A stretch of DNA of 64,000 nt from contig NC_021500.1 in the NCBI RefSeq assembly GCF_000410515.1, positions 4,774,001 through 4,838,000 of the forward strand, in the 5' to 3' direction. Made by a program: the position numbers and the translations under genes. The notes under the pieces are model-generated. The model made no database searches and was not told the DNA's origin. It worked only from the letters and a program-made list of their open reading frames with translations. Of this stretch, positions 41,133-50,152 are shown in pieces; the first letter of the stretch is position 1, and every line of letters starts with the position of its first letter. This stretch comes from Enterobacter sp. R4-368 (GTDB lineage Bacteria > Pseudomonadota > Gammaproteobacteria > Enterobacterales > Enterobacteriaceae).

Positions 41133-41414
41133 ATGACAACTATGCATGATAATATCCAGGAGCGTAAAGATGTACTTTTCACAATTAAAACGGAAATCAT
41201 CCAGCGATTAAATATTCAACGAGATGAAACGCAAATTGATGACGATACGCCATTATTTGGTAACGGCTTAAAGTTGGATTCAGTAGACGCGACCGAAATT
41301 ATTGTTTTGCTTGATAAGGTCTTTGATATACAAGTAAGTGAAGGAGACGATCCTTCTTATATGCGTAGCATTAATAATTTGGCAACATTTGTTATTACAA
41401 AAAAACGTGCCTGA
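41133..41414 (+). CDS. Acyl carrier protein
   Basis: A 93-aa ACP carrying the growing chain. The phosphopantetheine attachment serine is Ser50 in GLKLDSVDATEIIVLLDKVF, a typical DSx(D/L) motif ahead of helix II. It is acidic overall, with a short N-terminal extension relative to AcpP. It lies 3 bp after the dehydratase gene and is presumably modified by the PPTase encoded at 39404. Confidence 0.93.
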   Translation: MTTMHDNIQERKDVLFTIKTEIIQRLNIQRDETQIDDDTPLFGNGLKLDSVDATEIIVLLDKVFDIQVSEGDDPSYMRSINNLATFVITKKRA

Positions 41415-41444
41415 CTTTTTGAACAATTTACCTGAAGAGGTTTT

Positions 41445-42605
41445 ATGAAGTCTCTTAATGACTTGCATTTGGAAAACAATGCCAGGATGGGCATTTATAA
41501 TAAGCGCACAGTTCCTGTAGCATATCATGATCTCGCCATTGAATATAAAGCAGTCAGAGAAAATGCACTGCTTGTCGATTATTCTCATATGGCTATCGTT
41601 AGCGTAATGGGAGATGATGCATGGGCTTTGGTAAATCATATGGCCTCAGCTGATATCTCAATTATTCGCGATGAGCAAGGTATCTATTCGTTGGTATTAA
41701 ATGAGGATGGTACCATCCGCGGGGACATATATGTTCTCTGTACCCCGGACGGTTATTACATCCTTTCAGAAAACATCCCGGCACCGGAGTTAATTGAGCG
41801 CCTTACATCAATTTTAGAGAGCGATGAAGCACTCGATATTGTTGAACGCCCGGAGATTAAGTCTATGGCAGATAGCGGTTGGGGCGCTATTATGCTGGAA
41901 GGGCCTTACTCCTGGGAAGTTATGTCAGAAATATATGGCTACGACATTATTGGCTTACCTTACTTTGAGTACATTAATGAGGCCGATGACCTGATCATTT
42001 TCCGCTGTGGGAAGCATGGCGAATTTGCATATATGGCCATTGGGGAGGAGTCTTCCCTGGTAAAATTATGGGAAACCATCCTTTCAATTGGTGAAAAATA
42101 CGAATTAAAAACAGGTGGCATCCAATACCAGGATATTGTTCGTCTTGAGAATACCGGGTGGGATGAAAATATTTTTTCCGTCTATAGCCAAAACCCGATT
42201 GAGTTGCAAATGCAGTGGGCAATTCAATACGATAAAGAAAATTTTATTGGCAAGTCAGTGATTGAGCCACAGTCCCATAATCTGGCTGAGCGTAAACTCA
42301 TTGGTATGCTCCCGACTGCAGAGTGCAGTGGAATTAATTCTGATGATAAAGTTTTAGTAGAGGGGAAAGAGGTTGGTGTTATTGTAAAATCCGCTTTTTC
42401 CCCTGCGTTACAATCTTTTATCGCGCTGGCTTTGATTGACAATGATTATGCTTTAGCGGATCTCCCAGGGTTTGAAATTTTAACGGCAGAAAAACATATT
42501 CCAGCGAGAACAAAAAGCGTCCCTTTTTTATATAACTTAAGTATGCTCATCAATCCGGCTGAACATAGTTTTATTGATCCGTCAAAGTCAAAGCGAATTG
42601 TGTAA
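41445..42605 (+). CDS. GcvT-like aminomethyltransferase/folate-binding protein
   Basis: A 386-aa protein of the glycine-cleavage T-protein family. Recognisable family blocks are RENALLVDYSHMAIVSVMG near the N-terminus, LNEDGTIRGDIYVLCTPDGYYIL (tetrahydrofolate-pocket aspartate region), GKHGEFAYMAIGEES, and the GGIQYQDIVRLENTG and NFIGKSVIEP segments, ending in a C-terminal barrel. There are no gcvP/gcvH genes nearby, so it is not a glycine-cleavage enzyme. The only pathway I know that pairs such a gene with KS/KR/DH/ACP genes is the cyl operon (cylF), where its step is unclear. One-carbon or amino-group chemistry on the lipid is an inference. Confidence 0.85.
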   Translation: MKSLNDLHLENNARMGIYNKRTVPVAYHDLAIEYKAVRENALLVDYSHMAIVSVMGDDAWALVNHMASADISIIRDEQGIYSLVLNEDGTIRGDIYVLCTPDGYYILSENIPAPELIERLTSILESDEALDIVERPEIKSMADSGWGAIMLEGPYSWEVMSEIYGYDIIGLPYFEYINEADDLIIFRCGKHGEFAYMAIGEESSLVKLWETILSIGEKYELKTGGIQYQDIVRLENTGWDENIFSVYSQNPIELQMQWAIQYDKENFIGKSVIEPQSHNLAERKLIGMLPTAECSGINSDDKVLVEGKEVGVIVKSAFSPALQSFIALALIDNDYALADLPGFEILTAEKHIPARTKSVPFLYNLSMLINPAEHSFIDPSKSKRIV

Positions 42606-42622
42606 TTCTAATAATTAAAACG

Positions 42623-42660
42623 AAAGTAAGGCGACAGGTATAAATATGTCGCTTTACTTT
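42623..42660 (+). promoter_or_regulatory. Strong intra-operon hairpin before the ketosynthase gene
   Basis: A 14-bp stem with one G-T pair (42623-42636 with 42647-42660) has a 10-base loop and sits in the largest gap of the operon, between the aminomethyltransferase stop and the GTG of the ketosynthase fusion. There is no clean T tract after it. It could be a leaky terminator, RNase processing point or stability element. Confidence 0.55.
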
Positions 42661-42706
42661 GGTTATTTATTATGAATACAAGGATTTTCTACTCCGGGGG
42701 ATAACG

Positions 42707-45265
42707 GTGAAAACGAACAGGAAACGCGTTGTAATTACAGGTATGGGGATTTTGTCATCCCTGGCCGAAACTATTGAAGATTTTAAACAGGCGCTCTTTG
42801 ATAAAAAAAATGGTGTCGGCAACAGTGAGCGGTTTGCAACGTGGTTTGAAAATGCCCGTGCAGCTGAAGTCCTTCAGGAAATAGATTATTCAGAGCTCCC
42901 TGAAAATATTATCCACTCTTTGGATAACGCTGCATTATGGGCATACAAAGTGGGCAAGGATGCGCTGACTCAGGCCGGGCTTATTGGTAATAAAGCCTGC
43001 CTTGATGATACAGGATTAATTGTCGGCGTTTCTTCCGCCGGAACTGAAGCGTTTCTGCCAATTTTTGAGCAGAGAATGGATGATTTCTCGCTCCGCAAGG
43101 CTATTTATTCGGGGGGATTTTCTTCCTGCTGCTCAAGTGTTTCGACACTCTTAGGTCTCAAAGGTGGCGGGGAGTTGGTGGCAACGGCCTGTACAGCCAG
43201 CCCTAACGCGATCGGTATGGCTTTTGACTATATCCAAAATGGTAAGAGTAAGACCATGCTGGCTGTCGGTACAGAACCTATCTACCTGCCAACGTTTGCT
43301 GGGTTTTACGCATTGAACGTGATGCATCCCAGCACCTGCACTCCCTTTTCAGGTCAGTCCGGCATGTCTATCGGTGAAGGTGCTGGTGCGATGGTACTGG
43401 AGGATTATGAACATGCCATCGCACGCGGAGCCAAAATTTACGGTGAAATTCTCTCTTACGCAACCTCCTGCGATGCCTACCACGAAACGGGTCCGGACCC
43501 GCGAGCTAGTGGCGCGGTACAGGTCATGCTTAAAGCCATGGAGAATGCTGGTGTAAAACCGGAACAAATTGATTACGTCAATGCACACGGTACGGGTACA
43601 GAAGCGAATGACCGTATTGAAACGCTGGCGATGAAGAAAGTGTTTCCTGATAACGATCATTTGCTTGTCAGTTCAACAAAATCTTATTTCGGCCATAACA
43701 TTGGCGCTGCAGGCATTGTTGAGCTTATCGCTTGTCTGGTAACGCTGCCTGAAAATAAAGTTTTACCGACTCTCAACTTCTCAATTGCGCGCCCAAATTG
43801 CGACCTGGACTATGTCGCTAATGAGTTTCGAGAAAAAGAAATTAACATTTTTATGAAAAATAACTATGCATTTGGTGGAAATAACTGCTGCATGGTGGTG
43901 AGTACAAAACCAGGGACAGTGCCGGTCAGTCAATATGACAGTAAGCGTGTGGCTATTACTGGCGTAGGAGCTGTAACGGCGATTGGTCACACGGTTAATG
44001 ATATTTTGCACAATGTCTGGCAAAAAAATCACGTACCCGTGTTAGGTGGTGTCACGTTTCCTGATGACACCCTGGCAGAAGCGCGGGAATTACTGAGAGT
44101 GCTGGTTGCCACAAATCAACTCGAAGAAATTTTTGGCGATGAAGCTGCCATGAGCACCGGAACGTTTCCGGAACAGGAGCCGGATTTTAAAACCTTTCAG
44201 ATAATGGGGCTGGAGCCGCGTAAACATTTGCGCCGTTTTGATGCCCGAAAGGCAACGCGTGGCGGGACGTTTGCGCTTGTTGCGCTGTCTGAATCGTTGA
44301 ATATGGCGAAACGTAAAATAAAACGTGATGGCGAAGAGCTCGGTATGATCATGGGGATGTCTCGTGGCCCTCAGGAGACAACCTATAAATATTTGCAGAG
44401 CCTGAAACCCGATCCGCGGAAAGTCAGCACCTCAGAGTTTCCTGGCTCGCTAATGAATTCGATCGCCACTTTCTGCGGCATTTCTGAAGGCATTAAAGGC
44501 TATACCACCACACTTGCTACCGGCGAGAATGCGGCGCTCGGCGCATTAACTTATGGTTATGAGATTATCCGGCAAAACCTGCAACCTCATGTGATAGTGG
44601 GCGGCGCTGATGAATATTTCCCCTCGCTGTCTCTTTATATGGATGCGCTAACACAGAAAATCCATATGACCTCTGATGTCAATGATTATCAAATCTATGG
44701 CGAGGAGCCAAAGGGATTCATTCCCGGCGAAGGTGCGTGCATGTTATTACTGGAAGACCCGGATGCGGCAGTTGCGCGTGGTGCCGAGGTGATGGCAGAA
44801 ATTGCTGGCTACGGTAAATCCAGCAGTAATAGCTACTTTGATGCATCGTTATTGAGTGAAAAATCGTCAGCAATGTCTCTGGCAATTGAGCGCGCACTTG
44901 ATGATGCCGGTGTCAGTGCAGCAGATATCGATTTGGTTTGCGGCACCAGTAATGGCAGTAAAGAAAATTCGCAAATTGAAATCGACGCTATCTACAGCGT
45001 CTTCCAGAGAGAGAATCCACGGGTTCCGGTCGTTAACTATAACGCTTATTTCGGGTTCGTTGCTTCATCGGCCGGGTTGCTCAATCTTTTAGTTGTCATT
45101 GATTGTATTAAAAAGCAATCAGTGCCGGCCATTCCTTATACGCAAGCGTTCTTCGACTCACGTATAAACTTCGTACGGAGTCCTCAAAATTTAACGCTTA
45201 AGCATGTGTTGCTGGTCGGGGCAACAGAAGGTGGAAACTATTATGCATTTGTTATTAAGGAATAG
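42707..45265 (+). CDS. Fused ketosynthase - chain-length-factor-like protein (KS alpha/beta on one chain)
   Basis: Two thiolase-fold KS domains on one 852-aa chain; start GTG at 42707 behind GGGGG. Domain 1 (about 7-405) has the full decarboxylative condensation set: Cys162 in VATACTASPNA, His294 in NAHGTGTEAND, Lys325 and His330 in STKSYFGHNIGAAG. Domain 2 (about 418-850) starts KRVAITGVGAVTAIGH. It has Ala where Cys is expected (TTLATGENAALGAL), CGTSNGS in place of HGTGT, and YFGFVASSAG lacking the Lys and His. That is the pattern of a chain-length factor (KS beta). It is presumably a condensing heterodimer made as one polypeptide. Its base composition looks less AT-rich than its neighbours. 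Confidence 0.9.
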   Translation: MKTNRKRVVITGMGILSSLAETIEDFKQALFDKKNGVGNSERFATWFENARAAEVLQEIDYSELPENIIHSLDNAALWAYKVGKDALTQAGLIGNKACLDDTGLIVGVSSAGTEAFLPIFEQRMDDFSLRKAIYSGGFSSCCSSVSTLLGLKGGGELVATACTASPNAIGMAFDYIQNGKSKTMLAVGTEPIYLPTFAGFYALNVMHPSTCTPFSGQSGMSIGEGAGAMVLEDYEHAIARGAKIYGEILSYATSCDAYHETGPDPRASGAVQVMLKAMENAGVKPEQIDYVNAHGTGTEANDRIETLAMKKVFPDNDHLLVSSTKSYFGHNIGAAGIVELIACLVTLPENKVLPTLNFSIARPNCDLDYVANEFREKEINIFMKNNYAFGGNNCCMVVSTKPGTVPVSQYDSKRVAITGVGAVTAIGHTVNDILHNVWQKNHVPVLGGVTFPDDTLAEARELLRVLVATNQLEEIFGDEAAMSTGTFPEQEPDFKTFQIMGLEPRKHLRRFDARKATRGGTFALVALSESLNMAKRKIKRDGEELGMIMGMSRGPQETTYKYLQSLKPDPRKVSTSEFPGSLMNSIATFCGISEGIKGYTTTLATGENAALGALTYGYEIIRQNLQPHVIVGGADEYFPSLSLYMDALTQKIHMTSDVNDYQIYGEEPKGFIPGEGACMLLLEDPDAAVARGAEVMAEIAGYGKSSSNSYFDASLLSEKSSAMSLAIERALDDAGVSAADIDLVCGTSNGSKENSQIEIDAIYSVFQRENPRVPVVNYNAYFGFVASSAGLLNLLVVIDCIKKQSVPAIPYTQAFFDSRINFVRSPQNLTLKHVLLVGATEGGNYYAFVIKE

Positions 45266-45269
45266 TGCA

Positions 45270-46481
45270 ATGGATAATGCGGCTATCATTGCAGGCTACA
45301 GTCTACATTTACCCTTTGCTGAAAATTATAGTGAATTAATAAATAATCTTCGTGCTGGTAAGCGTGTTAATGAAACTTATTGGTTTGCTTCTGAAGAAGT
45401 AGCGCTGAAATGTGGGTTTAAAGCGAATAAGCGCGTCGCAAAGCTGGAGCAAAGAGATGATAGCCCATTAGCGTTACTATATCGATTAATCGATGATGCA
45501 CTGGCACGGGCTAATCTTGACAAAAGCGCGCTTACAGGTGAAAGGGTAAGGGTATATTTAACCGGGTTAGGGCCACGTGTTGATGGCATAGACTATAAAT
45601 CCTTTTATGACCATAATGATGTTGAGGATCTAAAATGTTCACCATCAATAAGTCGTCTTCATGCTAAAAATATGTCGCAGGACGAACTTTCCTATAATAT
45701 TGCGCATAAATATGGATTAAACTATCTTCCGCCTAATTTACATTGCACAAGTAATTCATCATTAACTGCGGTTCATCTTGGTTGCCAGGCGATTGATAAT
45801 GACGGGGCAGATCTTGTTTGCGTAATTAATTGTTCAAAAATTAAAACGCAGGATATCTGGTTTCTTGAAAACCAATCAATGCTTGATAGCGAATCAGTAC
45901 AGCCATTTGGTCAAAATAGCAGATCAGTTTTATTTTCAGAGGGATTCGGCGTCATATTACTCGAGAGCAAAAAACATCGGCAGGCCAGAGGATTAAACGA
46001 TGGGGTGCGGCTCAAATCTGCATATGCGCAAATTAGCGCGAGCCGCAGTAATGATTCAGCCTGGTTAAGCTCTAATATTATTAAAGTAATCAGTAAAATA
46101 TTAGATGAAGCAAATATTGGTCTCGGTGACTTATGCGCAATTATTCCTCATGGCAATGGTTCGTTAAACAGTGATAAAGCAGAAGCCAAAGCAATCGCAA
46201 TGCTTTCAGACAAGCAACCTGTTCCTGTTCTCGCTTATAAAGGACAACTGGGTTACACCACAACAGGCTCAGGGATCGTCGATTTGATTATTGGTGAACA
46301 TTCCCTTCGCCAAGGCGAATTACTTACTCCGGTAAGTAACGATGATATTATTGAAGAGATAGCAAGTCAGCTGTTGACGGATATCGGTGCCATTAAACAT
46401 GAAAAAAAACATTTGCTGAAGACGGGCCTTGGTGTTGATGGGTCAATTATCGGTGTTGTCATGTCAGATACCCGTGTTTGA
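45270..46481 (+). CDS. Divergent beta-ketoacyl synthase-like protein
   Basis: A 403-aa KS-family protein. The ATG at 45270 follows AAGGAA, 4 bp after the previous stop. Cys159 in LHCTSNSSLTAVHLG, His294 in IPHGNGSLNSDKAEAKA and Lys324 in AYKGQLGYTTTGSG are kept. The second active-site His is Tyr329, and HGTGT has become HGNGS. It could be a starter-specific or non-condensing acyltransferase variant rather than a regular elongation KS (inference). Confidence 0.85.
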   Translation: MDNAAIIAGYSLHLPFAENYSELINNLRAGKRVNETYWFASEEVALKCGFKANKRVAKLEQRDDSPLALLYRLIDDALARANLDKSALTGERVRVYLTGLGPRVDGIDYKSFYDHNDVEDLKCSPSISRLHAKNMSQDELSYNIAHKYGLNYLPPNLHCTSNSSLTAVHLGCQAIDNDGADLVCVINCSKIKTQDIWFLENQSMLDSESVQPFGQNSRSVLFSEGFGVILLESKKHRQARGLNDGVRLKSAYAQISASRSNDSAWLSSNIIKVISKILDEANIGLGDLCAIIPHGNGSLNSDKAEAKAIAMLSDKQPVPVLAYKGQLGYTTTGSGIVDLIIGEHSLRQGELLTPVSNDDIIEEIASQLLTDIGAIKHEKKHLLKTGLGVDGSIIGVVMSDTRV

Positions 46482-46492
46482 GATTAGTAGAT

Positions 46493-47482
46493 ATGAAAAA
46501 TGAGATATATCTGTCGTCATTTTCACTTCTGGAACCAGACGATAAGTTCTATTTTTATGTACCTCACTGGTTAAATGCCTGGGAATCGCATCTGTATAAT
46601 CAGGCTCTTAAATCTACTTCCGCAAGCGGCTGGGCGTTTAAGCGATTCGGCACTGATAAAGAAACTTATGCGCGGGAAATGATACGTAAACCGCGTTATA
46701 TGGATTATATAGAATCCATGGAGCAAGTTGCTGATGTTGCATTACAACAGATGACCCCAAGAGATCGTATGTTATTGCTTAAGTCGCGTACTGCTTTTAT
46801 TTATATTGATGCATGGGGAGAATCATCTGTTTTTGAAAATATTACCAGCGCGCTGCATACTTCGATTATTGATACGTTGCCTAAAAATATATTAAAGAAA
46901 TTCTCTATCAAAAACGTAACTTGCAAAGTTCGTGGGGAGAAATTTGCATTAGTACAGGCGATGCAACTGGCACAAGATTATCTACGCTGGAAAGTTTTCG
47001 ATTTTGTCGTGATATGCGGAGCATACAGAGCGATCCCTGTATTGGTTTTTTCGGATGAAGATATCTTTGGTATAAAAGGGGGCGCCAAATCGAAGCAAAA
47101 AAATGGCATGCAACTCTCTGTCGAACGGACAGGATGTTTTATTTTTAGTTTGCGCGAAAGTGCACTAAGAGTGAGTTGCGGTAATTATGCTGCTAACAAT
47201 AATCTTGATGACATTCAACGTGAGATGATGAAGGACCTGTCGGAAGGTGATTTGCTTACCTTTTCGGCCAGGAAAGATAATATCATGCGAGTAACGCAGC
47301 AAACTGGCATTGATTTTATCGATCTGAACGATATTTATGGGGCGAGTGGTTGTCTTACACCTGCGCTGAGTTGGGAATATCTACTAAATAACAAGGGTAT
47401 TTCAAAAAAGATGCGCACAATATTAGCTGATAATTTCGGCGGGTATAGCTATTTTGATACCTGCTTTTCGGCGGAGTTGTGA
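46493..47482 (+). CDS. Degenerate ketosynthase-like protein of unknown function
   Basis: I do not recognise a named family. The 329-aa product (ATG 46493; TTG at 46478 is an alternative) has a thiolase-fold rhythm in its middle. EKFALVQAMQLAQDYLRWKVFDFVVICGAY resembles the KS active-site helix and following strand, and ERTGCFIFSLRESALR resembles the KS xGEGAGxxVLE strand. By that alignment the catalytic Cys is not conserved and no HGTGT is seen. It lies between the KS and ABC ATPase genes. It might be a structural KS partner or an acyl-chain-binding protein; both are guesses. Confidence 0.6.
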   Translation: MKNEIYLSSFSLLEPDDKFYFYVPHWLNAWESHLYNQALKSTSASGWAFKRFGTDKETYAREMIRKPRYMDYIESMEQVADVALQQMTPRDRMLLLKSRTAFIYIDAWGESSVFENITSALHTSIIDTLPKNILKKFSIKNVTCKVRGEKFALVQAMQLAQDYLRWKVFDFVVICGAYRAIPVLVFSDEDIFGIKGGAKSKQKNGMQLSVERTGCFIFSLRESALRVSCGNYAANNNLDDIQREMMKDLSEGDLLTFSARKDNIMRVTQQTGIDFIDLNDIYGASGCLTPALSWEYLLNNKGISKKMRTILADNFGGYSYFDTCFSAEL

Positions 47483-47485
47483 TTG

Positions 47486-48193
47486 ATGAGCAACACAATA
47501 AAAGAAGTTCCAGCAATATTTATGCAGGATATTTATAAGCATTTTGGTTCTGGTGAAAATAAGGTTGATGCGCTTAAAAATATTAACCTTGAAATTAATA
47601 AAGGTGAGTTTGTGGCGCTGTGTGGGCCTTCCGGTAGTGGGAAAAGCACGTTGCTCAATATCCTTTCTGGCATCGATACGCCATCCGGGGGGACTGTCAT
47701 GTTTCTTAATCATGTTCTTAATGAAATGCCCGAAAAACAGTTGGCGTATGTACGAAGCAAGTACTTAGGATTTATTTTCCAGTTTTTTAACCTCATTCCG
47801 GTACTCAGTGTTTTTGATAACGTTTTTTATCCACTTATTCTGAATGCACATTTCAATAAGAAAGAAGCAAAAGAGCGCGCTTTACATTTCCTGGACAGCG
47901 TGGGGCTCGGCCATTTAGTTGATCGAAAACCTGGTCAGTTATCGGGAGGGCAGCAGCAGCGCGTTGCGATCGCCCGCGCGCTTGCGCATGATCCCAAAGT
48001 CGTCGTCGCCGATGAACCGACCGGCAATCTGGACTTAACAACAGGGGAAGCCATTTTAGATTTGTTAATGAAAATAAATCAGCAGACCGGCACCACATTT
48101 GTTATTTCCACGCATTCAACCCAGCTTAGAGACAGGGCCGGGAGGGTAATTGAAATTAAAGATGGAGTGTTAGTACATGGCTCAGGTGCATAA
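47486..48193 (+). CDS. LolD/MacB-type ABC transporter ATPase
   Basis: A 235-aa ATPase of the MacB/LolD family, which drives mechanotransmission rather than classical channel transport. Walker [14 protein letters not shown] (about 46-58), Q-loop [14 protein letters not shown], signature [14 protein letters not shown], Walker [13 protein letters not shown] and H-loop STHSTQLRD are intact. ATG at 47486 directly follows a TTG codon at the previous stop. It is encoded 17-bp-overlapping with the next gene, and its permease is presumably the product at 48840. Confidence 0.92.
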   Translation: MSNTIKEVPAIFMQDIYKHFGSGENKVDALKNINLEINKGEFVALCGPSGSGKSTLLNILSGIDTPSGGTVMFLNHVLNEMPEKQLAYVRSKYLGFIFQFFNLIPVLSVFDNVFYPLILNAHFNKKEAKERALHFLDSVGLGHLVDRKPGQLSGGQQQRVAIARALAHDPKVVVADEPTGNLDLTTGEAILDLLMKINQQTGTTFVISTHSTQLRDRAGRVIEIKDGVLVHGSGA

Positions 48194-48833
48194 GTATTAT
48201 TGGCCACTCTGGGTGGGGTTGGCCTGTACGGTGGTAGCGAATAGTGTTGATGCGATGACTGCTCCGGAGGTCGATAAAGTGATACAGCACGGCCTTCCTG
48301 AGCAATCCGATGCGTTAGCGAAAACGACACAGGCGCTTTTTCAGGAGTTTGAAAAAACGAAGAACGTTACATCGCTGATTTTTTATTCATATGGAATGTT
48401 ACGCCAGGCGAATCATTTTTCGGCTGTTAATGATTTTATCCATGCTTCGGAATATGCGAAAACGGGCTTTTTTTATCTTGATGAAGCAGTAGATACACAT
48501 GAAGAAAATCCCCGTATTAAATATCTACGCGCGCGCATCGACGCGTATTTACCTGCTGTCATAGGACGTTGCGTGATAACACTCGATGATACCGAGCAGT
48601 TATTAAAAGGAAAAAATGTTTTCGACAAAGATATTGTAAATCATATCGAGTATATGCGTTATAGAGCCCTGGTGAGTTGCAATCAGCCTAAGCAGGCTGA
48701 ATTGCTAATGAAAAAAATAAAGGCGAAAAGTTCTGGGGATGCGAAGTACCTGAATACTAAATTCCACACTGAACCAGAGTGGGATATGAATGAAGTTACC
48801 CAGGTTGTTATTCCATTACTCAAAGGTGAATAG
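48177..48833 (+). CDS. Exported helical protein of unknown function (TPR-like)
   Basis: The family is not recognised. The 218-aa product has a probable signal peptide ([26 protein letters not shown]) and a mostly alpha-helical mature region. Paired helices such as FSAVNDFIHASEYAKTGFFYLDEAVD and NHIEYMRYRALVSCNQPKQAELLMKKI suggest TPR-like repeats. It is encoded between the ATPase and permease genes (17-bp overlap upstream, 6-bp gap downstream). A periplasmic adaptor or cargo-handling role for the transporter is plausible but unproven. Confidence 0.65.
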   Translation: MAQVHKYYWPLWVGLACTVVANSVDAMTAPEVDKVIQHGLPEQSDALAKTTQALFQEFEKTKNVTSLIFYSYGMLRQANHFSAVNDFIHASEYAKTGFFYLDEAVDTHEENPRIKYLRARIDAYLPAVIGRCVITLDDTEQLLKGKNVFDKDIVNHIEYMRYRALVSCNQPKQAELLMKKIKAKSSGDAKYLNTKFHTEPEWDMNEVTQVVIPLLKGE

Positions 48834-48839
48834 ATCTCC

Positions 48840-50144
48840 ATGCATATGCCTTTAATGAATATAGCTGTTGTTGTGATAATCTGTTTTGTCCTTTATTGTC
48901 TGCTTTTTAAATTCAGGGATGCAAAGTTTTCTTTTTTGAATTTGTTCCGGCATAAAAAAAGAACACTTTCAACAATGATTGCCATAATGCTGGGTGGCGT
49001 GTCTATTTTTTTATATGGTGGGTTTATTGACTATTCTTTTTGGATTTTGAAGGAACAGACGATTCGAACAAATATCGGACACGTACAGATCTATAATCCA
49101 AAATATTTTGAGACATCTAATAAAAGCCGCAGCCTGATTGCAGATTATGCAAACCTGAAAAAAGAAATCCTCAGTGATCATGGGTTATCTGATGATATTT
49201 CAACTATTTCAGGACAACTGGAGTTTAGCGGCGTTGTATCACAATACGAAAATGAAACCTCCAGTTTTTTTTCAGGGTTTGGTGTGGAACCGTTGCCATC
49301 ATTAAAGCTCGGTTCATTCGATAAAATTATTTCTGGGAGTGATTTATCGCGAGTGAAAACCAATGAAGTTACCCTCGGGGAAGGACTTGCCGCAACGCTA
49401 AATGCGAATTACGGTGACTGGCTTGATATAATGACAGTCAACACCCATGGTGGTCAGGGCGCACTTTCATTGAAATTACGTGGCATCTTTTCCTCAGGAA
49501 TTAAAGATTATGATGATGTTGCGATGAAAATGCCTTTGGCGACAGCACAAAAATTGATGGGTACAGATGGTGTAAGTAAAGTATTAATCTTGCTTAAAAA
49601 AGACAATACAGATCTTTTTATTAAAAATTTACGGCATTTTATTGATGAACATCATTTGCCATTGATCGTTAAAAGTTGGAAGGATACTTCTATTTTTTAT
49701 CAGCAAGTGGAGGGGTTACTCTCTGGTATTTATTTCTTCATTAAGCTTATCGTGGTCCTTATCGTAATATTTATGATCAGTAATGCGATGACGATGAATA
49801 TTATAGAGCGTACACGAGAAATCACCACGCTACGGGCTATAGGTTTACAGCCATTTCATGTTTCGCGGTTATTCCTGCTGGAAGGCATATATATTGGGAT
49901 CCTCGGTGCGATAGGTAGTCTTGCCATCGGCTTTATTCTAGCAGGTATCATTAATCTACATGGTATTGCCATGCCTCCCTCTCCCGGGCAAACGCAAGGT
50001 TATACTGCTTTCATTAAAATTAATAACGCCGGGTTGATATGGTTAACGTTTGTATTGCCTGTGCTAACCTCCTCGTTAGCGTCAATATTACCTGCGTTGC
50101 GAGCATCCCGGTTAAATATATCAGATGCATTTAAATTTTCTTAA
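48840..50144 (+). CDS. FtsX/LolCE/MacB-like ABC transporter permease
   Basis: A 434-aa permease with the MacB/LolC topology. Two N-terminal hydrophobic segments flank the conserved NLFRHKKRTLSTMIAIMLGGV block. A large periplasmic domain (about 65-285) follows, then three C-terminal membrane helices, with MNIIERTREITTLRAIGLQPFHV coupling helix and FLLEGIYIGILGAIGSLAIGF. LolC and LolE act as a heterodimer; here one gene is present, so a homodimer is likely. AAAGGTGA precedes the ATG. Such transporters extract lipids or lipoproteins from the inner membrane, fitting export of a lipid product (inference). Confidence 0.88.
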   Translation: MHMPLMNIAVVVIICFVLYCLLFKFRDAKFSFLNLFRHKKRTLSTMIAIMLGGVSIFLYGGFIDYSFWILKEQTIRTNIGHVQIYNPKYFETSNKSRSLIADYANLKKEILSDHGLSDDISTISGQLEFSGVVSQYENETSSFFSGFGVEPLPSLKLGSFDKIISGSDLSRVKTNEVTLGEGLAATLNANYGDWLDIMTVNTHGGQGALSLKLRGIFSSGIKDYDDVAMKMPLATAQKLMGTDGVSKVLILLKKDNTDLFIKNLRHFIDEHHLPLIVKSWKDTSIFYQQVEGLLSGIYFFIKLIVVLIVIFMISNAMTMNIIERTREITTLRAIGLQPFHVSRLFLLEGIYIGILGAIGSLAIGFILAGIINLHGIAMPPSPGQTQGYTAFIKINNAGLIWLTFVLPVLTSSLASILPALRASRLNISDAFKFS

Positions 50145-50152
50145 GGCTGAAT

